Source: Gymnothorax reevesii
Taxonomy: Eukaryota; Chordata; Actinopteri; Anguilliformes; Muraenidae
Assembly (NCBI GenBank): GCA_029721435.1
Contig: CM056574.1
Span: forward strand, 3,919,001 to 3,983,000
Direction: 5' to 3'
DNA length: 64,000 bases
Numbering within the stretch: position 1 is the stretch's first letter; the number at the start of each line of letters is the position of its first letter. The position numbers and the translations under genes were made by a program. The notes beneath the pieces were generated by a model, which was not told where the DNA came from, did no database searches, and worked only from the letters and a program-made list of their open reading frames with translations. Below, in pieces: positions 1-12,123 of the stretch.

Positions 1-3000
1 ATCAAATGATAATTTCATCTTTTCCATTTTAGCTTTTGATTTAAGCATTTTCATTTGAGCCTTTCCATATTCGTCGGCGAGGTTCATGTCACATATAAGT
101 GGTGATTGATACATCTGCGTGGTTTAATTGAATGTAAGATGATAGTCTAAGGACTGAAACGTAGTTCAAGCTAACGGCTAATAACAGGGTCTAGCTGCTT
201 GTATTGTGTACAGTTTGGTGCCGATTGTGTCACAACATCCCACATCTGCCCATGTATGAAGAATGATATTGCTCAAAAGTCTGTATTCTTTAACGCCAAA
301 TAGTACGCCTCGTGTATTGTTAAACAAACGTTTTGATTTGACTCCATTTTTACTGTTAATAAAGACTTAAACTTGTTGAGCCTGTGAATAGCTCATGCCC
401 AACAAATCCGGATGGATCTCGAGTCATCATTTTTAAAGTTAAGCCCGGTCCTTGCAATCGTTCGGAAACCATTTGCTAATTAAGTGCCTTGTTTGATTCA
501 AATATTTTTTTGTACTTGATAGCATCCCCTTGATTCTCAAATTTACTTTACAAAAACTGCAAAATTTGTGTAGCGCCATTATCACAGCTGTTTCTCAAGC
601 TCTTGTTTGTTTCTATTGCTTCTCAGCAGCGGCGCACATCTACTACGCCGTACTGTGGCTTAATGTGGATTGGTCGGTGATGAGTGTGACGAGAAGAACC
701 ATCGTCCAATCAGCAGCCGCAGATTTTTTTGAAGGTTCCTCCCCTGGAGACTTTTTTTAAACGGCTCTTTCCCGGATGGACATGTGAAATATTTCCGTGG
801 CGGATATATGGAACAGTCTGGCATGTCAGGTTAGCGGGGACTAGTTCAGTTGGGTCAAACGGTTGAACGTAAAGTGTGCTGACTTTAGTCGCCTTTGACT
901 CATAATTTTGGAGCTAATCTCAAGAATAAACTTTGGCTGTTACCGACAAATCAATGCGATAAAGCCCTTCTCATTGCCAAGAGTCATGGGATAGCCCAGA
1001 TTAAAAACTGTTCTCCCAGAGACTGATTAGGTTTTCAGATTTGTCACTTATGCAAATTAGGTATACTGTGTAAAGCATTTCTATTCTGATTTAATGGAAT
1101 AGTTATCAATTTGCGCACTGTGTGCGCACCAATGTCTTACATCATTAAAACCAATATTTTTCCACGGAAAATTATCATTTACAGTGACACGAGCAAGATT
1201 TAAATTTTGGGCATCCAACAAAAAATTAAGTAAATGTACTAATTCATACTTTGTGACAAATGCGCAAGTTGTCATCCATAAGGAAAGCGTTTCTACTACA
1301 TGATTATTACTTCTAACTTCTTATTAGAGTTTTAAAATATATAATTCTATAACAAAAACATCGATTGACTTGTAAATAAGTCGTATCCGAACAGTTGCGG
1401 TAGTTTATTCTTGCCAAAATTCAAGGCTTGCAATAACATCTGGTACACACCGGTCATATCCAAAACCCGCTCCCCCCATCGACAGGCCCCCCAAGTTCTG
1501 TAGGCTATAAAGCCCATGACCGTGGTGGATGCTAATATCTGAAATTGCTGATATTGGGGTGCAGCGGATCAGAAAACCCAGGCTATGCTTATGCTGACCT
1601 CGAACAGCTGCTGACAAAAATGGGAGCTCCTCTCGGTTGTCATGGCGACGCGTTGTTGCACTGGAACCACTGGGTTTGCCCAACTCTCGCCTCATCTCGT
1701 CTCCTCTGGTCTTCATTTTTATGCTCATTTTGGTTATTTTCTGTTTTTACCTCCTCGTTAATGCTCAGGCGCTCGGGTTCAAATTGAAGAGGATGAATTG
1801 ATGTAATTTTTCTTGCTGTAGAGTCATAACTACGGTACTGGCGAATTGACAGAACTGGTCAGTTCTGTCAGTTGAGCAACCATTTGACGTCACTACCCAG
1901 TCTGCATTGCGACATAAACAACAATGACGACCTACGAGTAAAATTATATTTTCAAATTTTATAAAAACGAAGACATCTAGGATATTTTTTGACTCACGTT
2001 AATATGACTGATACCAAAATTAATCTTATGAAGCCTACAAGTCATTATAGTCCTGGTTCCTTTAAACAGGTTTATCATTCCATATAAATTTGAATATCTT
2101 CTGTTCATATATCTTGAAGAATGAATCTTTAGGGATTGGTAATGCCATGAATAGGTATGTAAATTATGGTACAACTAATGAGTTGATTAAAGTTATTTTG
2201 CCATAAATGGTCAGATGTTTCCTTTCCAGGGCAGCAGAATTTTTTTGATGTTACTCAATTTCTTATTAAAATTAATGGTTGATATTTCACTCATTTTCTG
2301 GGATGTGTTTACCAAGTACATTGACCAGTCCAGTGAATTGATAAATTGCATGGATGAGTGAAATTTCTATTTTTCAGGGAATCAAGCCTCGATATTTGGC
2401 TTTTCTCAATTTAGCTTCCGCCCAGATAGGTTTGAAAAGTCACCCAGGTCTATTGTAAGGCTCTGTAGTGATCTATTGTGGGGACTCTAGAAAAATTGTG
2501 CGACCAGTACACCAGCATATGCTGTGTTTTGGTGTTGGTCCTTGCTGGTTTTTTCAGCAGGGTTACCTGATGCATGGGGACAGCAGTGCTCTTCAGCCTG
2601 CACCGTTGAGATTTCCCTCACAAAATCCTCTTTGCAATATGAATACTGCAAATACTGAGCTCTTTTAGGGATACGGGTGGCGCATTAATATCCATGTTGA
2701 CCGCAACTTACCACAGCTGCCGAAGTCCAATATCCCACAAAGGAATGCGGTGGAAGCTGTAAGTGCACCTGGATACAGCTTTGCTTTCACCTCCAGGAAA
2801 GTAACACACACGGACCATTCAAAATGTTTGTACAAGTTTAACGACCGTCCGACTTCGCAACCGCAGTGACTGTGACCGAAAAAGCTGATCGCTACAGCAC
2901 CCAGTTTACTCCGATTGAATACGTCAGTTGGTTAGTTCAAGGGCAACTGTGTTTTTTTCCGAGCAGCTGAAGTGCTGTAAATTGTTGGAAAATAGCATAC

Positions 3001-3903
3001 AATTAAAGTTGTATATTTTTTTCAGGTCGGACCTCTTATTGGCCGCGTAAATACACTGTTTTTTTTCCCAGGATGCCGTAGTTGACCCCGCCCATGATGA
3101 TAAAATAATGCACAGGGGCGTTTCCATGCCCCACTTTTTATGTAGAAGGACAGAATCTGACTGGCCAGATTCAGCACAGTAGTAAAGGAAAGGCCAGCTT
3201 ACTCCAGATTGACCTGGTTGTCATGTTGCACACTTTGTGTCAGTAGGTACACCTGAGAGTTATTATATTCAAGAAAAAGCACTGAAAAGTTAATTTTTCA
3301 TAATATGTCCCCTTTTGGCCCATCTAGGATATTTGATGGTACTTACATGGAGCCAGTGAGTATTGGAAATGTATTGTTAACATCAGAAAGAGAGCAAAAT
3401 GGGTCACTCATCTTGAAGTTGTGAAGTTGTTGCACCTGATGTTTATATGCTAGAGTCTAAATTGCAAACCACATGAGCATGTCTCTTAAAAGGATTGTGC
3501 TTGGCCTCAAAGTGCATACACCAAAGCTGAGAGATGGGCCCAAACAGACAGATCATCCTCGGGTAATGTGTCATTAAGTGGTGCTTTGGAATGAGATTTC
3601 TTCCATGTAGCTTTTTAAAAAGGGAATGATGATCCGTAATGAGTTGTTTTTAAATAACAGCAAGCCCTGTTGTCACTACTGGCGCAAAAATAATGGTGCA
3701 AATTTCACGCAACAATACAAACTAACGCCAATAATCATTTTTCTTCTCAACAAAGTCCCCCACCAAAAATGGATGAGCCTGTAAAAAGCACCACATTAGA
3801 GAAGCTGTTTGCCAGGAAGCATCTCTAGATGATCTCAAGTTCACAATAACACTTGGCTTATGGTACACTGACCATGGTACAGTACACTAACTATGGTACA
3901 CTG
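1..3903. other. No recognisable gene
   Basis: I see no coding region, RNA gene or transposon end that I can name here. Open frames are short (at most 107 codons) and resemble no family I know. Local structure is limited to a perfect short hairpin with a CRE-like octamer (1847-1892), and short repeats of the motif ATGGTACACTGACC between 3869 and 3907, just before the L2-like LINE. It may be old decayed repeat DNA or intergenic DNA. Confidence 0.5.
1847..1870. repeat. Perfect 11-bp-arm hairpin beside a CRE-like octamer
   Basis: TGACAGAACTG (1847-1857) is followed after two bases by its exact reverse complement (1860-1870). Fifteen bases downstream is TGACGTCA (1885-1892), the full palindromic cAMP-response-element core. 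No gene start is recognisable nearby, so a regulatory role is only a possibility. Confidence 0.45.
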
Positions 3904-6781
3904 ACCAGACGCGGACTCTAAAGCAAAAATCCCGTCAACTAGAATGCAAATGGCGCTCCACTAAACTCCAGGTATTCCAATGTGCTTGGAAAGAGCCTTG
4001 TGTATAAGCATGCTTTGTCTGTTGCTAGGTCGTCTTATTTTGCAAATCTTATACAGGAAAATAAAAATGACCCTCGATTCTTGTTCAAAACTGGCCAAAT
4101 TCACAAACAACCATGCTGCAAGTTCCCCTCAAATTCCACCCTCCTGCAGCAGTGATTATTTTTTAAAATTCTTTAGTGGCAAAATAATTGAAATTAGAGA
4201 AAACATTAGTGCTTCCCTGGCAGTTGGTGAAGGCCTTAACTTAAAACCTCATGCTATGCATATAAACCAATTTGATTCATTCTCTCCCATATCCCCGAGC
4301 TAACTTTCGAAACTGGTTGCTACTTCCAAATCAACAACTTGTCTCTTAGATCTTATCCCAAGTAAGTTACTGAAGGAACTCCTGCCCATTGTTGGCAGTC
4401 AAATTCTGCACATAATCGATTCTTCCCTGATTTCAGGTTTGATTCCGACTTCATTTAAGATGGCTGAAATTAAGCCTCTACTCAAAAAACCAAATTTAGA
4501 TCCAACAGTTTTAGCTAATTATAGGCCGATCTCAAACCTTCCCATTTCTAGTCCAGATCCTTGAGAAATGTGTTGCCCAACAGCTCACTTGCTTCTTGCA
4601 AATGAATAAGGTAAATGATAGGTTTCAGTCTGGCTTTAGAAAACATCATAGCACTGAAATAGCCCTCACTGTAGTAATGAATAATCTACTTCTCTCCATG
4701 GACTGTGGCCGCATCTCTGTCCTTGTCCTACTTGATCTAAGTGCTGCCTTCGACAAGATAGACCACCATATTCTTCTTCACAGGCTGGAAAATCTGGTTG
4801 GTATTTCTGGACTCGCCCTTTCATGGTTTAAGTCCTATCTTTCTTATATCAGTTTGTCAAAGTAAATGGTAATTCGTCTGAGTATTCAAAGGTGAACCTC
4901 AAGGATCTGTTCTGGGCCCTCTGCTGTTTTCCTTATACATGCTTCCCCTTGGAAGCATCATAAGTAGATATGATGTGAAGTACCATTGTTATGCAGATGA
5001 CACGCAGCTTTATATATCTTTTAAGCCAGGTGAAATCGATCCACTAACTAGATTAGAGATGTGTCTTAAAGCCGTTAAAGCATGAATGACACAGAATTTT
5101 CTCTCTTTAAATTCAGATAAAACTGAAATATTGGTAATTGGTCCCAAATCACTCAGAGACACATTCCTCAAGTTTTCTCTCAACGTCGACAGTCTCCGGG
5201 TTTCTGCCAAAGCTGTTGTCAAAAACCTTGGTGTCACCCTTGATTCAGACTCTCTCTGCACTGTCACATTAACAACATCATCGACAGTCTCTGGGTTTCT
5301 GCAAAAGCTGTTGTTAAAAACCTTGGTGTCACCCCTGATTCAGACTCTCTCTGCACTGTCACATTAACAACATCATCGACAGTCTCCGGGTTTCTGCAAA
5401 AGCTGTTGTTAAAAGCCTTGGTGTCACCCCTGATTCAGACTCTCTCTGCACCGTCACATTAACAACATCATCGACAGTCTCTGGGTTTCTGCAAAAGCTG
5501 TTGTTAAAAACCTTGGTGTCACCCTTGATTCAGACTCTCTCTGCACTGTCACATTAACAACATCATCGACAGTCTCTGGGTTTCTGCAAAAGCTGTTGTT
5601 AAAAACCTTGGTGTCACCCCTGATTCAGACTCTCTCTGCACTGTCACATTAACAACATCATCGACAGTCTCCGGGTTTCTGCAAAAGCTGTTGTTAAAAG
5701 CCTTGGTGTCACCCCTGATTCAGACTCTCTCTGCACCGTCACATTAACAACATCATCGACAGTCTCTGGGTTTCTGCAAAAGCTGTTGTTAAAAACCTTG
5801 GTGTCACCCTTGATTCAGACTCTCTCTGCACTGTCACATTAACAACATCATCGACAGTCTCTGGGTTTCTGCAAAAGCTGTTGTTAAAAACCTTGGTGTC
5901 ACCCTTGATTCAGACTCTCTCTGCACTGTCACATTAACAACATCATCGACAGTCTCTGGGTTTCTGCAAAAGCTGTTGTTAAAAACCTTGGTGTCACCCT
6001 TGATTCAGACTCTCTCTGCACTGTCACATTAACAACATCATCGACAGTCTCTGGGTTTCTGCAAAAGCTGTTGTTAAAAACCTTGGTGTCACCCCTGATT
6101 CAGACTCTCTCTGCACTGTCACATTAACAACATCATCGACAGTCTCCGGGTTTCTGCAAAAGCTGTTGTTAAAAGCCTTGGTGTCACCCTTGATTCAGAC
6201 TCTCTCTGCACTGTCACATTAACAACATCATAAAAGTGGCTTTCTTTCATCTTAGAAATATATCTAAGCTGAGAAAGATGCTGTCTCTTCAGGACGCCGA
6301 AAAAATGGTTCATGCATTTGTGTCCTCTCGGCTGGATTACTGCAACGTTTTACTGTCAGGCTGCACCAGTTCTATCCTGAATCGCCTTCAATTAGTGCAG
6401 AATGCTGCTGCTAGGGTTCTGACCAGGACGAAGAAATATGACCACATTAGCCCAGTACTCAAAAATCTTCACTAGCTGCCTGTCAAATTTAGAATTGAAT
6501 ATAAAATTCTACTGCTTACCTACAAAGCCTTAAATGATTTGGCCCCAGAATATCTTGGTGCACTTCTCATTCCTTACTCCCCTCCAAGATTACTTCGTTC
6601 ACAAGGTGCTGGATATTTGGAAATTCCAACTATATCTAGAGTTACATCTGGAGGGAGAGCATTCTCCTACAAAGCCCCAATCTTGTGGAACAATCTCCCA
6701 ACGGAAATTCGGGCCTCAGACACAGTCTGTGTGTTCAAGAGTAGGCTAAAAACTTACCTTTTTAGTCAAGCCTATGATTAG
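3904..6781 (+). pseudogene. L2-type reverse transcriptase remnant
   Basis: Segments in order: pre-RT linker (3980-4303, ending shortly after the FFSGKIIEIRENI block), RT fingers (about 4430-4600, NYRPISNLP), RT palm part 1 (4596-4865), a [20 protein letters not shown] block (about 4890-4945), the YADDTQLY active-site box (4990-5013), a primer-grip region (5086-5180), the 95-bp array (5186-6230), and the C-terminal domain (6232-6781). Breaks include a frame change near 4865, a TGA near 5083, repeated shifts in the array and a TAG near 6473. The two catalytic aspartates of YADD are intact. Function would be target-primed reverse transcription; this copy cannot encode it. Confidence 0.85.
5186..6230 (+). 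repeat. Tandem array, 11 copies of a 95-bp unit
   Basis: Each unit begins TCGACAGTCTC or a one-base variant; starts are at 5186, 5281, 5376, 5471, 5566, 5661, 5756, 5851, 5946, 6041 and 6136, exactly 95 bp apart. The unit is a duplicated piece of the LINE RT coding sequence (the NLGVTLDSD region). Because 95 is not a multiple of three, each copy shifts frame. Variant bases at four positions show that copies 2-4 and 5-7 form two matching 285-bp triplets, a higher-order repeat. Confidence 0.95.
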
Positions 6782-6877
6782 ATCATGATTATTTATGTAG
6801 AAACATTACTTGGCTCTAATGAGACTGACTAAAACCTAGTTGATGGGTTCACAAGATATTGGAAGCCTGAGTTAAGT

Positions 6878-7091
6878 AAATCCATGTGGAACCAGTGGCA
6901 CTGAGCCTGCATTAACGGTGCCAGTGGGGCTTGCTACAGCCTTAGTCACCGGGGAGGTCCATATGGCACTGGTGTAGTGTTACGCAAATCCATGTGGAAC
7001 CGGTGGCACTGAGATTGCACTTACACGGCACCGGTGGGGCTTGCTACGGCCTAAGTCATCGGGTAGGTCCACATGGTGTTGGTGGTGTCTA
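6878..7091 (+). repeat. Two ~108-bp direct repeats in the LINE 3' tail
   Basis: Two diverged copies begin with AAATCCATGTGGAACC at 6878 and 6986. They share the segments GTGGCACTGAG and GTGGGGCTTGCTAC. They lie just after the last codons of the L2-like LINE, so they are probably its 3' untranslated region or an attached tail repeat. Confidence 0.75.
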
Positions 7092-7100
7092 GTTGAAAAA

Positions 7101-7603
7101 TTAGGCAGCCTTAGTTGGATGGAATTCCAGGTTAAGCTGCTCTAATGTGAAACACTTGTCTTCATAAATCAATTGCCTTAACAATAATTTCACCTCCAAT
7201 GGAGCTATGCCATCAAATACATCATGCATAATGTCGACACACATGTTTTCCATTGCATGGAAGTACTTCAAAGTGTTTAAACAGGAATTTTCTTTCACAC
7301 CAGTTGAACTTGCATCAGAGAGCCTGGCATGTTCTGTGTAACTCTCTAGTTTGCATCAACATAATCATCATCCAGCACAGTTTGTATTTGTTCTCTGTCT
7401 ATCAAACAAAACTGGCAAGGCTTATTGGCGGAGAAGCTCTCGACATAACCACACAATATGTGCATTGCCAAATTATCTGCTGTTAATACTATGATAGTCC
7501 CAAACAGCTTATGATTTTCTCCCTGAACATTTATGTTTATACCAGAATTTTCAAAGAGTCTGATATCTTCAAGTAATGGTTCCACTACTTTCCCAACCCT
7601 CAT
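7101..7603 (-). pseudogene. Transposase-like fragment of an uncharacterised fish repeat family
   Basis: Two open segments in N-to-C order on the minus strand (7603-7346, then 7298-7101) resemble a protein type common in fish and aquatic invertebrate genomes. Visible landmarks are PLLEDIRLFENSGI, a CQFCLID cysteine pair, LTADNLAMHILCGY, and CVDIMHDVFDGIAPLE. The last block, an acidic DIMHD motif followed by hydrophobic residues, is the hallmark I rely on. The family is repeat-borne and probably a DNA-transposon protein (TNP2/EnSpm-like is my guess), but I cannot name the superfamily with confidence. The fragment stops about 10 bp outside the inverted-repeat element at 7614. Confidence 0.5.
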
Positions 7604-7613
7604 GTTTCCCTCC

Positions 7614-9048
7614 CCTAATCAGGGAGAACAAGCCACACCTGTTAACTGTGGAGTGCTTTCGGAGTGAACCTTCGGTTCATTATGAAAATGACTGAGAACA
7701 GGTCAGGACTAATAATTGTTTTAAACGGAAGTTTTGTGCACCCAATTCTCTGTTCGTGTTCCGCAACTGGACTGAATTTAGCCCATGATTTAATCACTGT
7801 TAGATCGCATTTGGAGAGAAAGTGTTTTCGGTTGCCAATTACGATAATTGGAAAACGCGTCAATAAATTAAAATGATTGAGAACTAGCCTACTAATTGCT
7901 GTCAGAAAGTGACGTGTCTCAGCACCCGCGCTGGCTACGCCACTGTTGGCAAGTACACATGCCAAAATAAAAATATCCCTTTGTTCTAAAAATGTATAGA
8001 GATCGGTAATCAACATGGTATATTGAAATGTATTTATGACTACAATGACATTTCATGACACCTCCTAGAAATATCAAAACGAAGACATTTCAATGATAAA
8101 CCTACCTGGTCCGCCATGTTGGATTTACTTCACTGGAGGCCGCCATTGGGTCATTGTTACCAGGGCCTCACTTTCAGCGCAAGCGGAATGTGGCACGGGC
8201 ACCAGGATGGTTGCACACAGTCCTCATAGTCATATGACCTGTGACGTGTGAAAAGTAAGTTGCAAACGTTTCCAGCTGATCGACCAGTGGTTTGGTCTTT
8301 ACTGATAATTGATTTCACTTTGATCAATCCTTGATTTTGTTGATTTTGAGCTAACTTTCATCAACATGCCAAATGGGTGTGTCGTGGTAGGCTGTAACGA
8401 GACTCCGAACGATGGAATGAGTTTACATCACTTCCCAAAAAAGAGATGCTGAGTCTCACGCATTCGCTAGAGTCTGTCGCCTCTTAGTGGCCTTCACCCT
8501 CCTGTGCCGTAGTTCGCAAGATTCCAATAACCGCGCACTGGAGAAATTCACTCGCAGAATTTAAGTCATTGTGCATTCTGTTAATCACTTTCACGTGCAT
8601 TACGGCGGATTTCCCCATTAGTGTCACGGAAATCGATTATGACTCAGGAATTCTCACGATTGTCTTTACTGAGATTGAAAGCAATGGAATTGGGATAAAG
8701 ATGTTTCAGACAGTGGCGGAGCTAGAAATGGGAATTGAGGCGGCACAGACACGTCCCTTTATGACAATTAGGATAGATCCTGGCTAGTTCTCAGTTATTT
8801 TTCTTTATTGACGCGTTTTCCAATTGTGTAATTGGCAACTGAAGACGAGATCTAACAGCAATGAAATCATGGGCTAAATTCAGTAGAACTGACAACTGGG
8901 CTGGACAAAAAAACGGGCTGGACAAAACGTCCGTTTAAAACAATTATTAGTCCTGACCTGTTCTCAGTCATTATCATGATTAACAGAAGGTTCACTCCGA
9001 GAGCACTCCACTCTTACCAGGTGCTGCTGCTTCTTCTCCCCGATTAGG
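7614..9048. mobile_element. Foldback/TIR element with ~270-bp inverted arms and a THAP start inside
   Basis: The left arm (7614 to about 7885) and right arm (about 8785-9048) are reverse complements with scattered mismatches. Matching landmarks are CCTAATC at the outer ends, GGAGTGAACC, TGACTGAGAACAGGTCAGG and CGTTTTCCAATT at the inner ends. I see no clear target-site duplication. The core contains a THAP-domain N-terminus at 8366. Long inverted arms with little coding sequence suggest a non-autonomous derivative of a THAP-bearing transposon such as P-element or Kolobok types; this is inference. Confidence 0.75.
8366..8452 (+). pseudogene. THAP-domain N-terminus, 28 codons
   Basis: The reading frame starts MPNGCVVVGCNETPNDG and continues SLHHFPKK before a TGA. 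This matches the start of the THAP zinc-coordinating DNA-binding domain: Met-Pro-x-x-Cys, a second Cys five residues later, then a S-L-H-x-F-P-K block. The remaining THAP ligands (Cys and His further on) are absent because the frame ends, so it is either one exon or a truncated relic. THAP domains are found in host regulators and in P-element and Kolobok transposases; its place inside a long-inverted-repeat element favours a transposon origin. It is too short to be functional alone. Confidence 0.6.
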
Positions 9049-9213
9049 TAGGACGACAATCATTCATCACACATGCATCGTTTCTTTTCCCTGAGTAAAG
9101 AGAAGCACAAGAATTCCGGAGTCATAATCACTTTCCATGTTACTTGCGGTGAGGTCCACCTTTACGCAAGTGAAACTGAAACTTCAATGCACAAAGATTT
9201 TAATTCCGCGTGA
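8555..9213. repeat. Second inverted repeat overlapping the foldback element
   Basis: The segment 8555-8690 is matched in reverse complement by 9078-9213. Shared landmarks are GTCATTGTGCATT versus TCTTTGTGCATT, GATTATGACTC and CTTTACTGAG. The loop between these arms contains the right arm of the 7614-9048 element, so the two inverted repeats interlock rather than nest neatly. Confidence 0.65.
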
Positions 9214-9839
9214 GAATCTCATTGATAAGTGTAGAAGCCTTATTCACTGTACTCATTTGTTTATTTGAAGCCGCATTATTATTTTTTTCACCACGAGGGG
9301 GCACCGATCTATGTAATTGGTCATTTCACCATTAAGGTAGGCCCTTGGCCACAGGTCGAGTTGGAGCACTTGGTGGACACACGGTTTTTACAATGAAGCT
9401 GCATGGAGATTGAACTGTTTGCCGTTATGGGAATAAATCTACTAAACTATAGCCATCCGTGTGGACAGTTTCATTGCCGGTAGCCTATGCGTAAATTCAA
9501 GTTCCGATGGTGTATTCAGTATTGGCTTAGTCTAAAGTTTGCAGAAACGCCAATACAATAAGCTTTCATTGAATAATTAATTGTGGACGACGGTGAATCA
9601 GCCTAAAACATGCGTCGGATCTACTTCGAATGCGTCAGACTTGGCATCCGTGTGATCCGTATCAGCTGCTACCCCACCGGGCAGGTAGCCCAAGGTCTAG
9701 CCCAGCTGTTCGGCTTCGGTGTTAATGCAAGAGCGCTGTGAAGACAAGCTGACAAATGAGCTTGTGTCTACGTTGCTTTGTTGGTTACTAGTATGGTGTT
9801 AAATCAGTCTCAGTCCGTTTTACTTAATCTGAGATTTTC
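9214..9839. other. Unassigned stretch
   Basis: No gene, repeat end or RNA recognised between the inverted-repeat cluster and the LINE tail. Confidence 0.4.
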
Positions 9840-10063
9840 TCTCTCCGCCCGCTTTTTCCTCTGTGCTGCTTTGATATATTGTACGTGTCAAATTGTTTTT
9901 TTTTTTTAATTTTTTTAATGTTTTAAATGTCTTGTATGTATACATGTGAAACTGCTCATGCTGCTGTCTTCACCAGGACTCCCTGGAAGAAGAGATCTTG
10001 TTTCTCAATGGGACCTTCCTGGCTAAATAAAGGATAAATAAATAAATAAAAAAAAATTAAAAA
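9840..10063 (+). mobile_element. LINE 3' tail with (TAAA)-type end
   Basis: A 3' end of a fish CR1/L2-group LINE: a poly-T tract near 9896, then a CAGGACTCCCTGG block, a CTCAATGGGACC block, and a terminal run of TAAA/ATAAATA units ending in an A-rich stretch. The same tail signature appears in reverse complement at 61085-61170 after a LINE with visible RT, which supports the assignment. No coding sequence remains here. Confidence 0.65.
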
Positions 10064-11016
10064 AAAAACTTGAGCGCATAAAAACTGAGCACGCAAGACC
10101 CTCTCTAGCTGCTCGCAACCTCAATTTGCGTTTAATTTCAATATTATGTGCTCTCAATTTTAAAATGTGCTCGCTTGCAACTTCTACACGCGCTCTCTAT
10201 GTCAAAATGTGCTCGCAATACTTCAACACGCGTTCTCATTGTCAAAATACGCTCGCAATATCGGAACACGCTCGCTTGCCGATTTGACTTAGATTTTGGA
10301 GGCGGGGCATTCAATGCTGACCATAAGCTTTGATTGGCTGTTTGATTTTATAACTGGTTTTCAACTACCGTAAACTAGGCTACAGAATCAAAGAGGACAA
10401 CAATCTTATCGAAGCAATAAAGTTTTTCACAAAACGAAATCTTTCATTGATCCCATTTAATATTGTTTGAAGGTATTGGTTTCACTTACTATACGTAGCA
10501 ATGATTATAGCTAGCTAAATATTTTGCGTTCAAAAAGCTGGCTAACGTCAGTCCCCGCACGTTAATTCTTATACTTAGCTAGCCTATTTTAGCATCAATT
10601 TACCCATGGCTATGTCATTTGCGAAGCAATACTCTATTCCTGAGTAGTTCTTAATTATCACTTCCTCCAAACAATATTTCTTTTCTGATGCTGAGAGTTA
10701 CCGGCCGAGAGTTACGATCTTCAGTTCGTTCATTATTTGTGTAGGTTTATTGACAAGTTAACCTAATGCCGTAACAAGTAGCAGTATTTTAATATTTGCA
10801 GTACATTCCATTATGAGCTATTGGCTCGCTATGGTTTTGATAGGAGGATATGGTTCGGAAATATTCACCACATTCAGGTGAATTCACATTCATCACTTTC
10901 AACATCTCTCAGCCTTTATTTACAACTCGATAACGTTGAGCAAATGAGTAATAGACACAAGCCATCAATGTTGCCGTACACAAGTAGCCTACAATGTTAA
11001 CTGTTCAGTAAATTAA

Positions 11017-12123
11017 GGGCCGATTCATAGTCGACGCAAAGGTATGCAAACGCGAACGCATCGAGACATCGCGACGCATTGGCCGCCATGATGCGTTCGA
11101 TTGTGTAGTCTGATTTTTCAATACGCGACGCAGCAACGCATGTAATACCTTCCATGGCCAACGGCGGCGGTAAGGTATTTAATGTACTTAATTTACACTT
11201 TTTAGCCCACATAATAGAAGAAGACTGTACTGGGGGGGGGAGAAAAACTTATACTGTTGGGTATTAGTGATAGTGCCACTTCAGCAGTAATGCATTTCCA
11301 CTGGAAACCTAGCAAAAGTAGATTCAAATCATACGATACGATTGCGTTCGCTTCGTTTGTGCTGTTTAAAATTAGCCTTGATTTAACCAGTGACTGCCTA
11401 ACATTAGCCTAGCGTCCGGGCATCTTTCAGCCTATGGACCTTGCTTTTGCTTGAAAATAGTCAGCGACATCCAGTGGTACACATACCCTCAGCACTCACC
11501 TCCGTGGAAGTTTAGCTTTCCATAAATGAGCCAATTACCCCATCTACAGCCCAAACTTTCATAGAATGGGCTTACAAATGCTATCAATTATAATACAGCG
11601 TTGTGTATCAATGATGCAGTCAGATGCAGTCGTGAAATCTTGTGTATAAATTAGGCGAACGCAAAGGATAACTAATTTGAAGTGGGCTATATTCTAGAGA
11701 CGACCACCTTGACTAGTTAATTATAGGTGGCTATGTGTCATGTAAAGGTAAACCGATAATAGGCGTTTAACGTTCACTTATTATTCACGATATATCCATC
11801 GCAACGACAGTTAATGAATTCTCTTACCAAATAACTTGCTAATAGTTTTCTGCGCTGGAAAGAGACTCGGGGTCAGTCAGCTATGCAGTCATTCTATAGA
11901 GATCATTGAATGTCACTCAGAATGGCAGCCGAAATGTCACCAATGACGCTGCTACCCCCTATTGTGTGAGCGGTGTATTGCATTTCACGTATCGCCCGTG
12001 CGGCTTGCGTACACCGTGTACACTATGAAAGGGAGGGCGTTACTTGCGTTGCTCGTATCCGTTGCTTGCGTCCGTTGCTTGCGTCCGTTGCTTGCGTGAC
12101 TCGCGTCGACTATGAATCGGCCC
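11017..12123. mobile_element. PIF/Harbinger-type non-autonomous element with TAA target duplications
   Basis: The termini are perfect inverted repeats beginning GGGCCGATTCATAGTCGACG on the left and its reverse complement on the right. The trinucleotide TAA flanks both ends (11014-11016 and 12124-12126), as expected for PIF/Harbinger (TWA target). Subterminal sequence is rich in GCAACGCA/TTGCGT units, with several direct TTGCTTGCGTCCG repeats on the right. No transposase frame is present across 1107 bp. It lies wholly within the 10064-13648 element, so it inserted later. Confidence 0.9.

Larger units (their letters stand above)
3904..6790 (+). mobile_element. L2-like LINE, 5'-truncated and decayed
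   Basis: A non-LTR retrotransposon lacking its endonuclease half. It starts within the linker before the reverse transcriptase, runs through the RT domain and the conserved C-terminal block, and is followed by a short 3' tail with ~108-bp repeats. The reading frame is broken by stops and shifts and by the internal 95-bp array, so it is a dead copy. The L2/CR1-group assignment rests on the RT motifs SGFRKHHSTE and LLDLSAAFDKIDHHILL and the C-terminal RLDYCNVLLSG and LWNNLPTEIR blocks, which are typical of fish L2-type LINEs. Confidence 0.85.

Noticed and set aside
5186..6230. CRISPR-like array
   Set aside because: The 95-bp units are contiguous with no unique spacers and derive from LINE coding sequence.
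7642..8016. 124-codon minus-strand ORF
   Set aside because: It reads through the left arm of the foldback element; the arm's mirrored copy gives a similar meaningless frame.
8569..8787. 72-codon ORF with a signal-peptide-like start
   Set aside because: It lies inside interlocking inverted repeats and its sequence is explained by the repeat arms.
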